From the NCBI GenBank assembly GCA_029216955.1, contig JANAVB010016199.1:11293595-11357594 (forward strand): 64,000 bases of DNA, written 5' to 3'. The DNA is from Iris pallida. Taxonomy: Eukaryota; Streptophyta; Magnoliopsida; Asparagales; Iridaceae. The notes beneath the pieces are model-generated. The model searched no databases and was not told the DNA's origin. It saw only the letters and a program-made list of their open reading frames with translations. Positions 48,545 through 59,515 of this stretch are shown in pieces; the first letter of the stretch is position 1; every line of letters begins with the position of its first letter. The position numbers and the translations under genes were made by a program.

Positions 48545-48985
48545 ATGAACCCCATGCGCCGGGAACCCCATGCGCCCGGGAGGCCATGCGCCGGGAGGCC
48601 ATGCGCCGTGAAGTCCCGGCAACGCGTTCTTTGACTCCGAGCGTGTCATGCGCGTAGGTTCCTTACGCACATGTACTGAAGACGCAACGTGAGTTTAAAT
48701 TTCCATGCACCGATTTGTGCAGGAATCCCATGCACCGATTTGCGCAGGAATCCCATGCGTCGATTTGCACAGGAATCCCATGCGCCGATTTGTGCAGGAA
48801 TCCCATGTGCCGATTTGTGCAGGAATGCGCCGATTGCGCAGGAATCCCATGCGCCGATTTGCGCAGGAATCCCATGCGCCGATTTATGCAGGAATCCCAT
48901 GCACCGATTTGTGCAGGAATCCCATGCGCCGATTTGTGCAGGAATCCCATGCGCCGATTGTGCAGGAATCCCATGCGCCGAAATT
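48545..48985 (+). repeat. 25-bp tandem array CCATGCGCCGATTTGTGCAGGAATC (E 5' LTR)
   Basis: About eleven head-to-tail copies at 48700-48985 with substitutions such as GTGCAG/GCGCAG and GCGCCG/GCACCG, plus one shortened unit at 48825. Related CCATGCGCC words occur upstream at 48545-48612. The 3' LTR array is at 56728-57018 with a different copy arrangement. Confidence 0.9.
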
Positions 48986-49740
48986 GCTCTATTTCGCTAT
49001 TTTTGCCTGTTTAAGTTGTTTTGTAGCTAGAATCTCGAAAAACTCAAAACATGAAAGTTGTAGATCTTTTCCTTGGCTTCAAGAATATGTCACTAGTTAT
49101 TTTATGCAAGTTTTTCTCATTCATGATAATGTAAGAATAGAACACGATAGTGGCCCGCTGTGGCGCACTCTTGACAAGTAAACTGACATGATATATCTCA
49201 ACATGCTGTTATGACAGCTAGCCTGACATGACAAGTATGAAGGACCTGGACACCGTGGACGATTGTGTTTGTACAAATAAACTGGTACTGTCTTACATCA
49301 TGTCTAGGATAGGGGTCCCTGAGTAGCACGGTCAGAGATACCTACTGAAATTGACTAAGGCTAATTAACTAGAATGATTCAGTAGTCATGAAGAGATCCC
49401 CAGCTACAGGCAATCCCGTTATCTGGGCACATTCAGTGGACTTGTAGCCTACCGACGAGTAGGGCACATTTCCAGCACACAGTCACGTGTTGCATTTTTT
49501 ATAAACGTTCGACCTGGATAACCGGATGGTCTGCAGGGCTTGTGGCTGTTGGGATAATCTCATTGCATCTTGCTAGTAACTAGGCCTGTGATAACTCTAG
49601 TTAGTTAAAAGTATCAAGCCGTACTCTTGATTGGCCGTGATTGATTGGATGAAGTTTATTCCAGCTTAGTCTTATCCTGATCCTGTACAAGATTGTAACA
49701 TGACATGATTTCTTGTATCGATAAATGATGGGATACCAAG

Positions 49741-50275
49741 TTCTGTTCAGATAAAGGGTTACAACCCCGGTCCTTGTTTGGTTTAAGGGTTGTAACTTGG
49801 CTATCTGAATAGTTCCATGGTTATCTTATCATATATCGTCCTGCTTATTGTGCCTGCCTTAACAATAAAGATCGGGGGTCCAGTTCTGTTCAGGCGAAGG
49901 GTTACAATTTCGGTCCTTGTTTGGTTTAAGGGTTGTAACCTGGCTCCCATAGCAGTTCTGTGTCTTCTCTTCGTTTATTATCTTATTGCACCCCTGCCAT
50001 GCTTGTCATGTTTTATCTTACCTCAGTAACAGGATTATTTATACTGGCCTTAACAATAAAGATCAGGGGTCCAGTTCTGTTCAGACGAAGGGTTACAACC
50101 CCGGTCCTTGTTTGGTTTAAGGGTTGTAACCTGGCTTCCAGAGCAGTTCTGTGTCCTCTATTCAATTATTGTCTTGTTACCCTACCAATGGTATTTGAGA
50201 CGGGTTTCTATTCAGGTGAAGGGTTACAACCTCGGTCCTTGTTTGGTTTAAGGGTTGTGACCTGGCTACTTGAAT
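49741..50275 (+). repeat. Four repeated hairpin modules (E 5' LTR)
   Basis: Each module reads TTCTGTTCAG..GAAGGGTTACAACC.CGG, TCCTTGTTTGGTTTAAGGGTTGTAACCTGGC. GGTTACAACC and GGTTGTAACC are reverse complements about 20 nt apart. Copies lie at about 49741, 49882, 50075 and 50206. The 3' LTR has the same four from 57779. Confidence 0.85.
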
Positions 50276-50435
50276 GGTTTTCTCGTACTCAGTTTACTGT
50301 TGTTATCTCTATTATTATCATTTCTTTATTTATTATCTTTAATATTCTATTATGATATGCTGGTTTTAGTTCCTAAGTGAAGCCTCCTTTGTGGCACTTG
50401 CTCTTTCTGGGGTCTAACCCAGCTGGTTTTGTATG

Positions 50436-50502
50436 GCCAGATATCGGAGCAGCACCAGAGGATCTACCTACCTTCCAGCCAGATGGTGAACACCAGGCGT
50501 AA
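50436..50502 (+). other. LTR short acidic frame remnant (E)
   Basis: GPDIGAAPEDLPTFQPDGEH then QA and TAA at 50500-50502, 461 bp before the LTR end. It shares only the PEDL word and the position class with A, C, D and B, so homology is uncertain. Confidence 0.25.
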
Positions 50503-50972
50503 CCTTGGCAATGAGTGGGTTTCTTTTTGTTCTCCCACTTTATTGTAAAATTATTCTTTTGAGGCGTTTAGCCGGCGAGCACGTGTTAGCTCGTATTGTA
50601 CCTTTATTTACTGTCTGCCTACGGGCTGTAACATGATTGACAGATCCTAGGGTTGATCATGTATGACTGAAACTCTTGCTAGTCCTGACATTTTGTACGA
50701 CTAGCTTCATGATCATCCGAATATGTAATGTATGGGACGCCTTGCTATTATATATTTGGTGCTCTGACATCTTGTATACTGTTACTACTTGCTTGAGATT
50801 GAGACAATAGGCTTGTTCATGACCATAGGCGACTGATGGATTGTAGTTAAACCCTCATGTATCTAGACAGCCGTGACCGTATAGCGAGATAGATTCTATC
50901 TCTATATACGTAGCTGGCTATGTCTGCCCCCGCTCTCCAATATTCTGGTTCTGGGGCGTGACATGGTTTAAG

Positions 50973-50990
50973 TGGTGGCCCATGCAGGTC
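50973..50990 (+). other. Conserved leader motif at primer-site position (E)
   Basis: TGGTGGCCCATGCAGGTC starting 9 nt inside the 5' LTR, identical to that of B. Confidence 0.6.
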
Positions 50991-51260
50991 TTGTAAATCA
51001 AAATATGTGAGGGTTTACCGAATAGATGTCTCAATCAGTACGCGTCCTTGATCTCTGCTCGTATCTTCTGAATCCCTGTAATCTTGACATGATCCCATGC
51101 TTGTATCGTTGATCTGTCCTGGTCCTTCCTTATTGTTCACTATGTCGTCTTCTTCAGCGGCATTGTTCCTGGACCTGTCGATCAGCAAGGCGGAGCACCT
51201 CCCGCGGACCAGCAGCAACCTGGAGATCAAGCCCAGCATTCAGGAGTAGCCTCCAGAGTC

Positions 51261-52451
51261 ATGCCTACCGAGGGAGAACCACCAATTCAGCCCATCCAGC
51301 CTGCAGAGCCTGAGGATGGCACTTTGGTGGGTCACATCAGGTCCCTATTAGCTTCCCAGGATCGTCGAAGAGATGCCTTGCACCAGGCAGTGGCAGACGC
51401 TTTAACCAGAGGAAGTCATCAGGGTAATAGCGCGGCCAACAGCTTCAAGCGCTTGAACCCTCCCTTCTTCGACGGCAGTGAAGATGCGATCGCTGTAGAT
51501 ACATGGCTTCAGGATACAGAGGTAATTCTAGAAGCAGCCAGGACTCCAGAGAACGAGAAGGTAGCCGTAGTGCGCCTGCAGTTACTAGATCTTGCCCGCA
51601 GCTGGTGGACAGCACAGGCGGATGGATCAGTGGCCCCTATTTCATGGGCAGTATTCAGAAAGAGATTCTAGACCAAGTATTTCGATGCTGTAGCTCGATA
51701 TGATCTACAGACGAGGTTCACCAATCTAAAGCAGATGGATAGGACGGTCGACGGATATGCGGCCGAGTTTTCGAGACTTAGTCGGTTTACTCCTTCCTTG
51801 GTGGCGACCGAGTTCGATAGAGCCCAACGGTTCCAGCAGGGGCTTCATTTGGAGATTCTATTGGCAGTGGAGCAGTTTGAGCATCAGACTTTTGATGCAG
51901 TACTAAGGGCAGCCCGGAGGCATGAATATACCTCCCAGAGGATCGTGGATAGGACCGGAGGTCGGAAGCGATCTCACGGCCAGATGAGTCAGTCATCAGC
52001 ACCAGCCCCGGCAGCCAGGGCTTTGACCATTGGAGCTCCGAGGCGGGCGGCCTCAGTGACATCGGTTCAGCATTCCACCCAGACGCACCCTCAGCAGCAG
52101 AAGCAGAAACAGTCTTCCGCAGTGGGATGTTCACACTGCGGGAAGCCAGGGCATGTGGTATCAGAGTGTCGCAGAGCACAGGGTTTATGCCTGGTTTACG
52201 GTGCCCCGGATCACAGGGTTGGGAATTGCCCGAACAGGGGGAGTTCATCGACCTTCTCTAGTCCTTCAGTTAGAGGACCAGCACCAGTCCAACAACAGCA
52301 GCTGTAGTACCCGTTTCCGCGGCCATTGCCGACGCAGGCCCAGGCATTCCAGCAGTAGAGACCGCAACAGTATGCCCAAGCCTAAGCCCTAATCTAGAGC
52401 AGACAGAGGAGTCTTCAGCAGAGGGGACCCGCACCTAGAGGGCATGGTCAA
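51261..52451 (+). pseudogene. Element E gag
   Basis: The frame is open from at least 51183, with ATG at 51261 (MPTEGEPPIQPIQPAEPEDG). The retrotransposon gag domain follows (LNPPFFDGSEDAIAVDTWLQ, DLARSWWTAQADG, DGYAAEFSRLSRF). The CCHC knuckle CSHCGKPGHVVSEC is intact, while the second, CLVYGAPDHRVGNC, has Tyr for the second Cys. In-frame stops: TAG 51669, TAG 52305, TAG 52356, TAA 52383, TAG 52395. No frameshift. The start could lie further upstream if a spliced leader is used. Confidence 0.85.
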
Positions 52452-54626
52452 GTGCTGGCCTTGACCATGGGAGAAGAAGGAATAGCACCAGGTGAGGTAG
52501 TGGCAGGTACTATTCTCGTTAACACATTTCCAGCTTCGATATTATTTGATTCTGGTGCATCGTATTCATTTATGTCTGCACGATTCGCGACACGGGTAGG
52601 ACTGGAGCCCGAGTCATTATCAGTAAGGCTCAATATACTTACTGGTAACGGACTTGTGGGAGTAGATAGGGTGTTTTCCTCGTGTCGGATCGTAGTTAGC
52701 GGTAGAAAATTCCCCCCTAGATTGATAGAGTTTCCGATGGTTGATTATGATGTGGTCTTAGGGATGGATTGGTTGAGGGACCAGTATGCTAGCATAGACT
52801 GCCACATTGGCATGGTTATTTTTAGCATTCCAGGCAAGCCAGAGTTTTCCTTTTCCCGAGGCGAAGTTGAACCTTCTCCTCCAGTATTGCGGATGGCAGT
52901 AGCAGCAATGCAGTTGCCTCGGATAGTCGAGGAGTTTCCAGATGTTTTCCCAGAAGAGCTTCCAGGGATGCCGTCGGAGCGAGAGATCGAGTTTACCATC
53001 GACTTGATTCCCGGAACTGCCCCAGTGTTCGAGAGAGTCTACAGGATGGCGCCATCAGAGCTAGAGATATTGTACAAGATGATTGAAGAACTCAGAACCA
53101 AGGGATTCATTCGTACTAGTGGATCACCTTGGGGAGCCCCGATGCTTCTTGTGAAAAAGAAGGATGGTACGTCCAGATTATGTGTAGATTATCGTACCTT
53201 GAACTCAGTGACAATCAAGAACAGATACCCTCTCTCGAGGATAGATGACTTGTTTGATCAACTCAGAGGAGCGACAGTATTCTCAAAGATTGACTTACGC
53301 TCTGGATACCATCAGATCAGAGTCAGAGAGCAGGACATCCTGAAGACAGCTTTTAGATCCCGATATGGGCATTGGGAGTTCCTTGTTATGCCATTTGGAG
53401 CAACCAATGCGCCGGCTGTATTCATGGACCTCATGAATCGCATATTTATGCCCTATTTGGATCAGTTCGTGATTGTGTTCCTAGATGACATCCTGGTCTA
53501 CAGCAAGAGTGAGGCGGAGCATGAGCATCATCTCAGAATCGTCCTCCAGATTCTCAGGGAGCACCAGTTGTATGCCAAGTTCAGTAAATGCGAGTTCTGG
53601 CTCGATCGCATTTTGTACTTGGGTCATATCATCACCCGAGGAGGAGTTGAAGTGGATCCCCAGAAGATCGTGGCCATTGAGTCGTGGCCATTGCCCAGTA
53701 CAGTCGCAGAAGTTTGCAGTTTTCTTGGATTGGCCGGCTACTACCGACGATTTGTTTCAGACTTTGCTCGGATCTCAGTGCCATTGACCCAGTTGACCCG
53801 CAAGGATGTGCAGTTTGCTTGGACAGCAAAATGTCAGGATTCTTTTGAGAGGTTGAAGCGAGGCTTGATGACGGCACCTATTCTCACGCTTCCAGATGGA
53901 ACCGGAGGATTGTCAGTGTATTGTGATGCTTCGGGCAGAGGTTTAGGATGTATTCTGATGCAGCATGGGAAGGTAATAGCTTATGCGTCACGAAAACTTC
54001 GTGATCATGAGAGGAATTACCCAACCCATGACTTGGAGCTGGCAGCAGTAGTATTTGTGCTTAAGTTGTGGAGGCACTACTTGTACGAAGATAGGGTGGA
54101 GATTTTCACCGACCACAAGAGCCTGAAGTATGTTTTCACCCAGAAGGATCTTAACATGCGTCAGAGGAGGTGGCTAGAGCTACTTGTGGATTATGATGTC
54201 AACCTGCAGTATCACCCAGGAAAGGCCAATGTTGTTGCAGATGCATTGAGCAGGAGAGCCGGAGTTTATTTCCTAACAGCGCAACCAGAGCTGTTAGCAG
54301 ATCTTCAGAAGATGGGCATAGAAGTTGTCCTTCCTACCAGTGTGGGATTGATGGCCAGCATGCAAGTTCAGTCCACTATAGTCGAGAGGATCCAGATGGC
54401 GCAGTCAGCAGATTCCAAGCTTCAGCGACTCAGAGCAGAATGTGAGGCAGGACGAAGACCAGAGTTATGTATCCATGAAGACAGTACACTTCGACATATG
54501 AAGCGTCTTTGTGTACCCAGTGGAGATATCAAACAGAAGATCATGACGGAGGCTCACAGTTCGCAGTATTCCATTCATCCAGGCGATACGAAGATGTACC
54601 GTGATATTCGTCAGCACTTTTGGTAG
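52452..54626 (+). pseudogene. Element E protease, RT, RNase H, integrase N-terminus
   Basis: 724 open codons in the gag frame. Protease [10 protein letters not shown] at 31-40 has an intact catalytic D33. RT spans about 215-395 with [32 protein letters not shown] and the catalytic FLDD at 343-346. RNase H has D492 (YCDASG), E529 (THDLEL), D554 (TDHKS) and D597 (ADALSR). The H2C2 histidines are H702 and H709. TAG at 54624-54626 follows QHFW, where relatives have a second W. All catalytic residues of PR, RT and RNase H are kept. Confidence 0.92.
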
Positions 54627-55805
54627 AATGGCATGAAGAGGAAGATAGCCCGGTTTGTCTCTCGATGTTTGGTTTGCCAATAAGTTAAGGCTGAACATCA
54701 GAGGCCAGCTGGACTACTTCAGTCCTTGCCAATTCCAGAATGGAAGTTGGAGCATATAACCATGGATTTTATGACTGGATTGCCTAGATCCCCGGCTGAC
54801 AGAGACGCTATTTGGGTTGTCATAGACAGGCTCACGAAAGTGGCTCACTTTCTCCCGTTCAGAGTTGGTCAGTCGACGGCTCAGCAAGCGAAGATGTATC
54901 TCCGACAGATTGTCAGATTGTACGGTGTACCAGTCAGTATCACTTCGGACAGAGATTTCAGATTTACGTCGCACTTTTGGCGTAGCCTGCAAGAGAGTTT
55001 GGGGACTCGCCTCCAGTTCAGCTCAGCTTATCACCCGCACACAGATGGCCAGTCAGAACGCACGATCCAGACTCTCGAAGACATGTTGAGATCTTGTACA
55101 CTCGACTTCGGTGGTTCGTGGGAAGATCACCTGTACCTGGTGGAGTTCTCGTACAACAACAGTTTCCAGGCCAGTATCCAGATGGCACCGTTCGAGGTAC
55201 TGTATGGTAGGAAGTGCCGATCCCCGCTAGCATGGGACGATGTCGGAGAGAGACAGATGCTCGGTCCGAAAATGATTGCTCAGACCGTTGAAGTGGTCAG
55301 GAGAGTCAGAAATCATCTTCGAGTTGTCCAAGATCGCCAGCGTCATTGGACCGATTTCCATCGGCGACCCCTTGAATTCTCAGTCGGCGACCATGTATTC
55401 CTGAGGATTTCGCCTAACCGTGGCGTCATTCGTTTCGGCGTACGGAGAAAGCTGAGTCCTAGATATATAGGACCGTTCGACATTCTGGAGCGAGTAGGAG
55501 ATGTATCCTATCGTCTCGCTCTTCCACCATCGCTACGTGAGGTGCATGACGTGTTCCATGTATCCCAACTGTGACGGTATATCCCGGACCCGAACCACAT
55601 CCTAGATCATTCAGAATTGGTTGTTGGTACCAACCTTTCGTATGAGGAGAGGCCCGTGTCTATATTGGACCGAAGAGAGAAGATACTCAAGAACAAGACT
55701 ATCAAGTTAGTCCGAGTTGCTTGGGGTCATCACTCTTTGGGTGAGTCAACATGGGAGCGTGAGGATGATATCCGATCACGATATCTCGACCTGTTTGACT
55801 CGTGA
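54627..55805 (+). pseudogene. Element E integrase and chromodomain
   Basis: Same frame. The H2C2 cysteines are in SRCLVC, then a TAA at 54681 where CAA/CAG (Q) is expected. Integrase core: ITMDF, VSITSDRDF and DGQSERTIQ supply D, D and E. FSVGDHVFLRISPNRG is uninterrupted, with no intron-like insert as in B. The GPY/F module is SPRYIGPFDILERVGDVSYR. TGA at 55572 comes after VFHVSQL, where Arg is expected. Chromodomain-like PVSILDRREKILKNKTIK and VRVAWGHHSLGESTWERED follow, ending YLDLFDS. Confidence 0.88.
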
Positions 55806-55929
55806 GGTATAATATCCTCTTTATACCTCATGCCTTCGATTCCTTGCTTGCATGATTGATTGATTGCCTAGTATAGCTTGCTTGTGATTAGTATAGCTTG
55901 TTCTTGCCCCTCTAGTCTCTTAATTAAAT

Positions 55930-55963
55930 TCCAAAGACGGAATTCTTTTAAGGTGGGTAGAGT
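55930..55963 (+). other. Polypurine-like tract of E
   Basis: TTCCAAAGACGGAATTCTTTT, then AAGGTGGGTAGAGT before the 3' LTR, a slightly diverged form of the block in B. Confidence 0.7.
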
Positions 55964-58900
55964 TGTAATGCCTGTGGTTCGTATTGCGTATCTTGGTATA
56001 CGTATACATAATTTGACCCGTATTGCATGTCTCCCTGCTTGATTTATTCTAGCATTTCATTGATTGGTTTATTCTTGGGTTGGTTCGGCATGGCTTGGTT
56101 TGCTTTGGTTCATCATGAACCAAAGGTGAACCCTCCCACCTACCACCATCATCCTCATATATATTTCCATCTAACACTCTCTCTCCCTTCATTACTACTT
56201 CTCCACTATTACTTCTTTAACCACCAGGAGGGAGAGAGAGAGAGGGAGAGCTAGGCAAGTGCAACTTGCTTCATGATGGATCTCAAGTTTTATTGTTCCA
56301 TTCTCTTCCTTACTAGATTCTAAGCCTCTTTAGAACTGGAAGTTTTCGGTTTTGATGGTTATATTTTTGTAGATCTAAGTTTTAAGTTCCTTCTTGTTTA
56401 GTTTTCTTGGTTTTGATCTCTAAAACTTGGTTATTTTTGAAAACTAGTGGTTCCATGTTGTAGAGAATTCAATTTCATGCAGTTTTAGCTTTTTTTTTCG
56501 CTTGATTTCGACTTCGGATGAGGAAGTTATGGCCATGGCAAGTTTTCGGAACTTTCATGGCTGAACTTGCTGTTTGGGGACGATGAACCCCATGCGCCGG
56601 GAACCCCATGCGCCCGGGAGGCCATGCGCCGTGAAGTCCCGGCAACGCGTTCTTTGACTCCGAGCGTGTCATGCGCGTAGGTTCCTTACGCGCATGTACT
56701 GAAGACGCAACATGAGTTTAAATTCCCATGCGCCGATTTGTGCAGGAATCCCATGCGCCGATTTGCGCAGGAATCCCATGCGCCGATTTGTGCAGGAATC
56801 CCATGCGCCGATTTGTGCAGGAATCCCATGCGCTGATTTGTACAGGAATCCCATACACCGATTTGTGTAGGAATGCGCAGGAATCCCATGCGCCGATTTA
56901 TGCAGGAATTCCATGCACCGATTTGTGCAGGAATCCCATGCGCCGATTTGTGTAGGAATCCCATGCGCCGATTTGTGCAGGAATCCGATGCGCCGATTGT
57001 GCAGGAATCCTATGCGCCGGAATTTCTCTATTTCGCTGTTTTTGCCTGTTTAAGTTGTTTTGTAGCTAGAATCTCGAAAAACTCAAAACATGAAAGTTGT
57101 AGATCTTTTTCTTGGCTTCAAGAATATGTCACTAGTTATTTTATTCAAGTTTTTCTCATTCATGATAATGTAAGAATAGAACACGATAGTGGCCCGCTGT
57201 GGCGCACTCTTGACAAGTAAACTGACATGATATATCTCAACATGCTGTTATGACAGCTAGCCTGACATGACAAGTATGAAGGACCTGGACACCGTAGACG
57301 ATTGTGTTTGTACAAATAAACTGGTACTGTCTTACATCATGTCTAGGATGGGGGTCCCTGAGTACCACGGTCAGGGATACCTACTGAAATTGACTAAGGC
57401 TAATTAACTAGAATAATTCAGTAGTCATGAAGAGATCCTCAGCTACAGGCAATCCCGTTATCTGGACGCATTCAGTAGACTTGTAGCCTACCGACGAGTA
57501 GGGCACATTTCAAGCACACAGTCACGTGTTGCATTCTTCATAAACGTTCGACCTGGATAACCGGATGGTCTGCAGGGCTTGTGGCTGTTGGGATAATCTC
57601 ATTGCATCTTGCTAGTAACTAGGCCTGTGATAACCCTAGTTAGTTAAAAGTATCAAGCCGTACTCTTGATTGGCCGTGATTGATTGGATGAAGTTTATTC
57701 CAGCTTAGTCTTATCCTGATCCTGTACAAGATTGTAACATGACATGATTTCTTGTATCGATAAATGATATGATACCAAGTTCTGTTCAGATGAAGGGTTA
57801 CAACCCCGGTCCTTGTTTGGTTTAAGGGTTGTAACTTGGCTATCTGAATAGTTCCATGGTTATCTTATCATATATCATCCTGCTTATTGTGCCTGCCTTA
57901 ACAATAAAGATCAGGGGTCCAGTTCTGTTCAGGCGAAGGGTTACAATCCCGGTCCTTGTTTGGTTTAAGGGTTGTAACCTGGCTCCCGGAGCAGTTCTGT
58001 GTCCTTTCTTCGTTTATTATCTTATTGCACCCCTGCCATGCTTGTCATGTTTTATCTTACCTCAGTAACAGGATTATTTATACTGGCCTTAACAATAAAA
58101 ATCAGGGGTCCAGTTCTGTTCAGGCGAAGGGTTACAACCCCGGTCCTTGTTTGGTTTAAGGGTTGTAACCTGGCTTCCAGAGCAGTTCTGTGTCCTCTAT
58201 TCAATTATTGTCTTGTTACCCTACCAATGGTATTTGAGACGGTTTTCTATTCAGGTGAAGGGTTACAACCTCGGTCCTTGTTTGGTTTAAGGGTTGTGAC
58301 CTGGCTACTTGAATGGTTTCTTCGTACTCAGTTTACTGTTGTTATCTCTATTATTATCATTTCTTTATTTATTATCTTTAATATTCTATTGTGATATGCT
58401 GGTTTTAGTTCATAAGTGAAGCCTCCTTTGTGGCACTTGCTCTTTCTGGGGTCTAACCCAGCTGGTTTTGTATGGCCAGATATCGGAGCAGCACCAGAGG
58501 ATCTACCTACCTTCCAGCCAGATGGTGAACACCAGGCGTAACCCTGGCAATGAGTGGGTTTCTTTTTGTTCTTCCACTTTATTGTAAAATTATTCTTTTG
58601 AGGCGTTTAGCCGGCGAGCACGTGTTAGCTCGTATTGCACCTTTATTTACTGTCTGCCTACGGGCTGTAACATGATTGACAGATCCTAGGGTTGATCATG
58701 TATGACTGAAACTCTTGCTAGTCCTGACATTTTATACGACTAGCTTCATGATCATCCGAATATGTAATGTATGGGACGCCTCGCTATTATATATTTGGTG
58801 CTCTGACATCTTGTATACTGTTACTACTTGCTTAAGATTGAGACAATAGGCTTGTTCATGACCATAGGCGACTGATGGATTGTAGTTAAACCCTCATGTA

Positions 58901-59002
58901 TCTAGACAGCCGTGACTGTATAGCGAGATAGATTCCATCTCTATATACGTAGCTGGCTATGTCTGCCCCCGTTCTCCAGTATTCTGGTTCTGGGGCGTGA
59001 CA
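55964..59002 (+). repeat. 3' LTR of element E
   Basis: 3,039 bp, collinear with the 5' LTR. 25-bp array at 56728-57018, hairpin modules at 57779-58330. Confidence 0.95.
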
Positions 59003-59007
59003 CGTGG
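59003..59007. other. Target-site duplication of E (right copy, CGTGG)
   Basis: CGTGG, after which F resumes GAGCATAGGCC. Confidence 0.92.
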
Positions 59008-59409
59008 GAGCATAGGCCTTCCATATGGGCGCATAGCTCTGCTACAGAGGCTCCTGACACGAAGAAGGCGCATACCGTTCCGAGCTCTACTAGCCCAGCG
59101 ACTTCCCTCTTGTGCAACCAACAACAGAGTGTTCAACACTCGAAACTTGGCAAAGGAAAACACAATGATGCCAAGAATCAAAGTGTTCGACGTTTTGGAC
59201 AAACTCAACGAGGCTCACAAACGAAGAAGGCAAAACTGGAAGAAAACAACGTTGTTTTCCAAAGCATGCGCCCAGAGTCATGCGCCCAAGGCAGTATGTG
59301 GGCGCATAACTCTAGCCAGAGGACTTTTGTCTTCGATAGGCTATGCACCCAGGGCCATGCGCCCAAGGCTATGCGCCCAGGCTCTGATGACCCATTCTAT
59401 GCGCCCTGA
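59008..59409 (+). pseudogene. Element F first reading frame, part 2
   Basis: Continues the frame left at 47930 for 133 codons to a TGA after DDPFYAP. Lysine- and glutamine-rich (HSKLGKGKHNDAKNQSVRRF). The last third is made largely of the ATGCGCCCA decamer read in frame. No known domain. Confidence 0.4.
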
Positions 59410-59515
59410 TGACCCATTCTATGCGCCCACATCAAGGAGGGCCAGACATGCTGCCAGGACTTCACGGAAGCATGCGCCCAAGGGCATGCTCCAGGGTCTA
59501 TGCACCTACAGCAAA
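59020..59515 (+). repeat. ATGCGCCCA decamer cluster (F, second block)
   Basis: About ten or more copies in both orientations, for example TATGGGCGCATAGC (59026), CATGCGCCCAAGGC (59278), GTGGGCGCATAAC (59299), a run at 59341-59375 and copies at 59400, 59420 and 59471. Confidence 0.8.

Larger units (their letters stand above)
47931..50963 (+). repeat. 5' LTR of element E
   Basis: Contains the 25-bp array (48700-48985), four hairpin modules (49741-50275) and a short acidic frame remnant (50436-50502). It ends GGTTCTGGGGCGTGACA. Confidence 0.95.
47931..59002 (+). mobile_element. Element E: complete Tekay/Del-type Ty3/gypsy retrotransposon
   Basis: 11,072 bp with LTRs 47931-50963 and 55964-59002 (3,033 and 3,039 bp, highly similar), internal 50964-55963 and perfect CGTGG duplications. 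LTR ends are TGTAATGCC and GGGGCGTGACA. gag-pol is in one frame without frameshift, broken only by stop codons. It inserted in sense orientation into the first reading frame of F. Confidence 0.95.

Noticed and set aside
48700..48985. CRISPR-like array
   Set aside because: Units are head-to-tail without unique spacers, inside a plant LTR.
48689..49030. Repeat-peptide open frames (CAGIPC.. / RFVQESHAPI..) in the E LTRs
   Set aside because: Produced by the 25-bp array, which is read openly in several frames on both strands.
50960..51260. Leader intron in E (acceptor-like TTCTTCAG at about 51150)
   Set aside because: No matching donor could be chosen with confidence and the frame is already open upstream of 51261.
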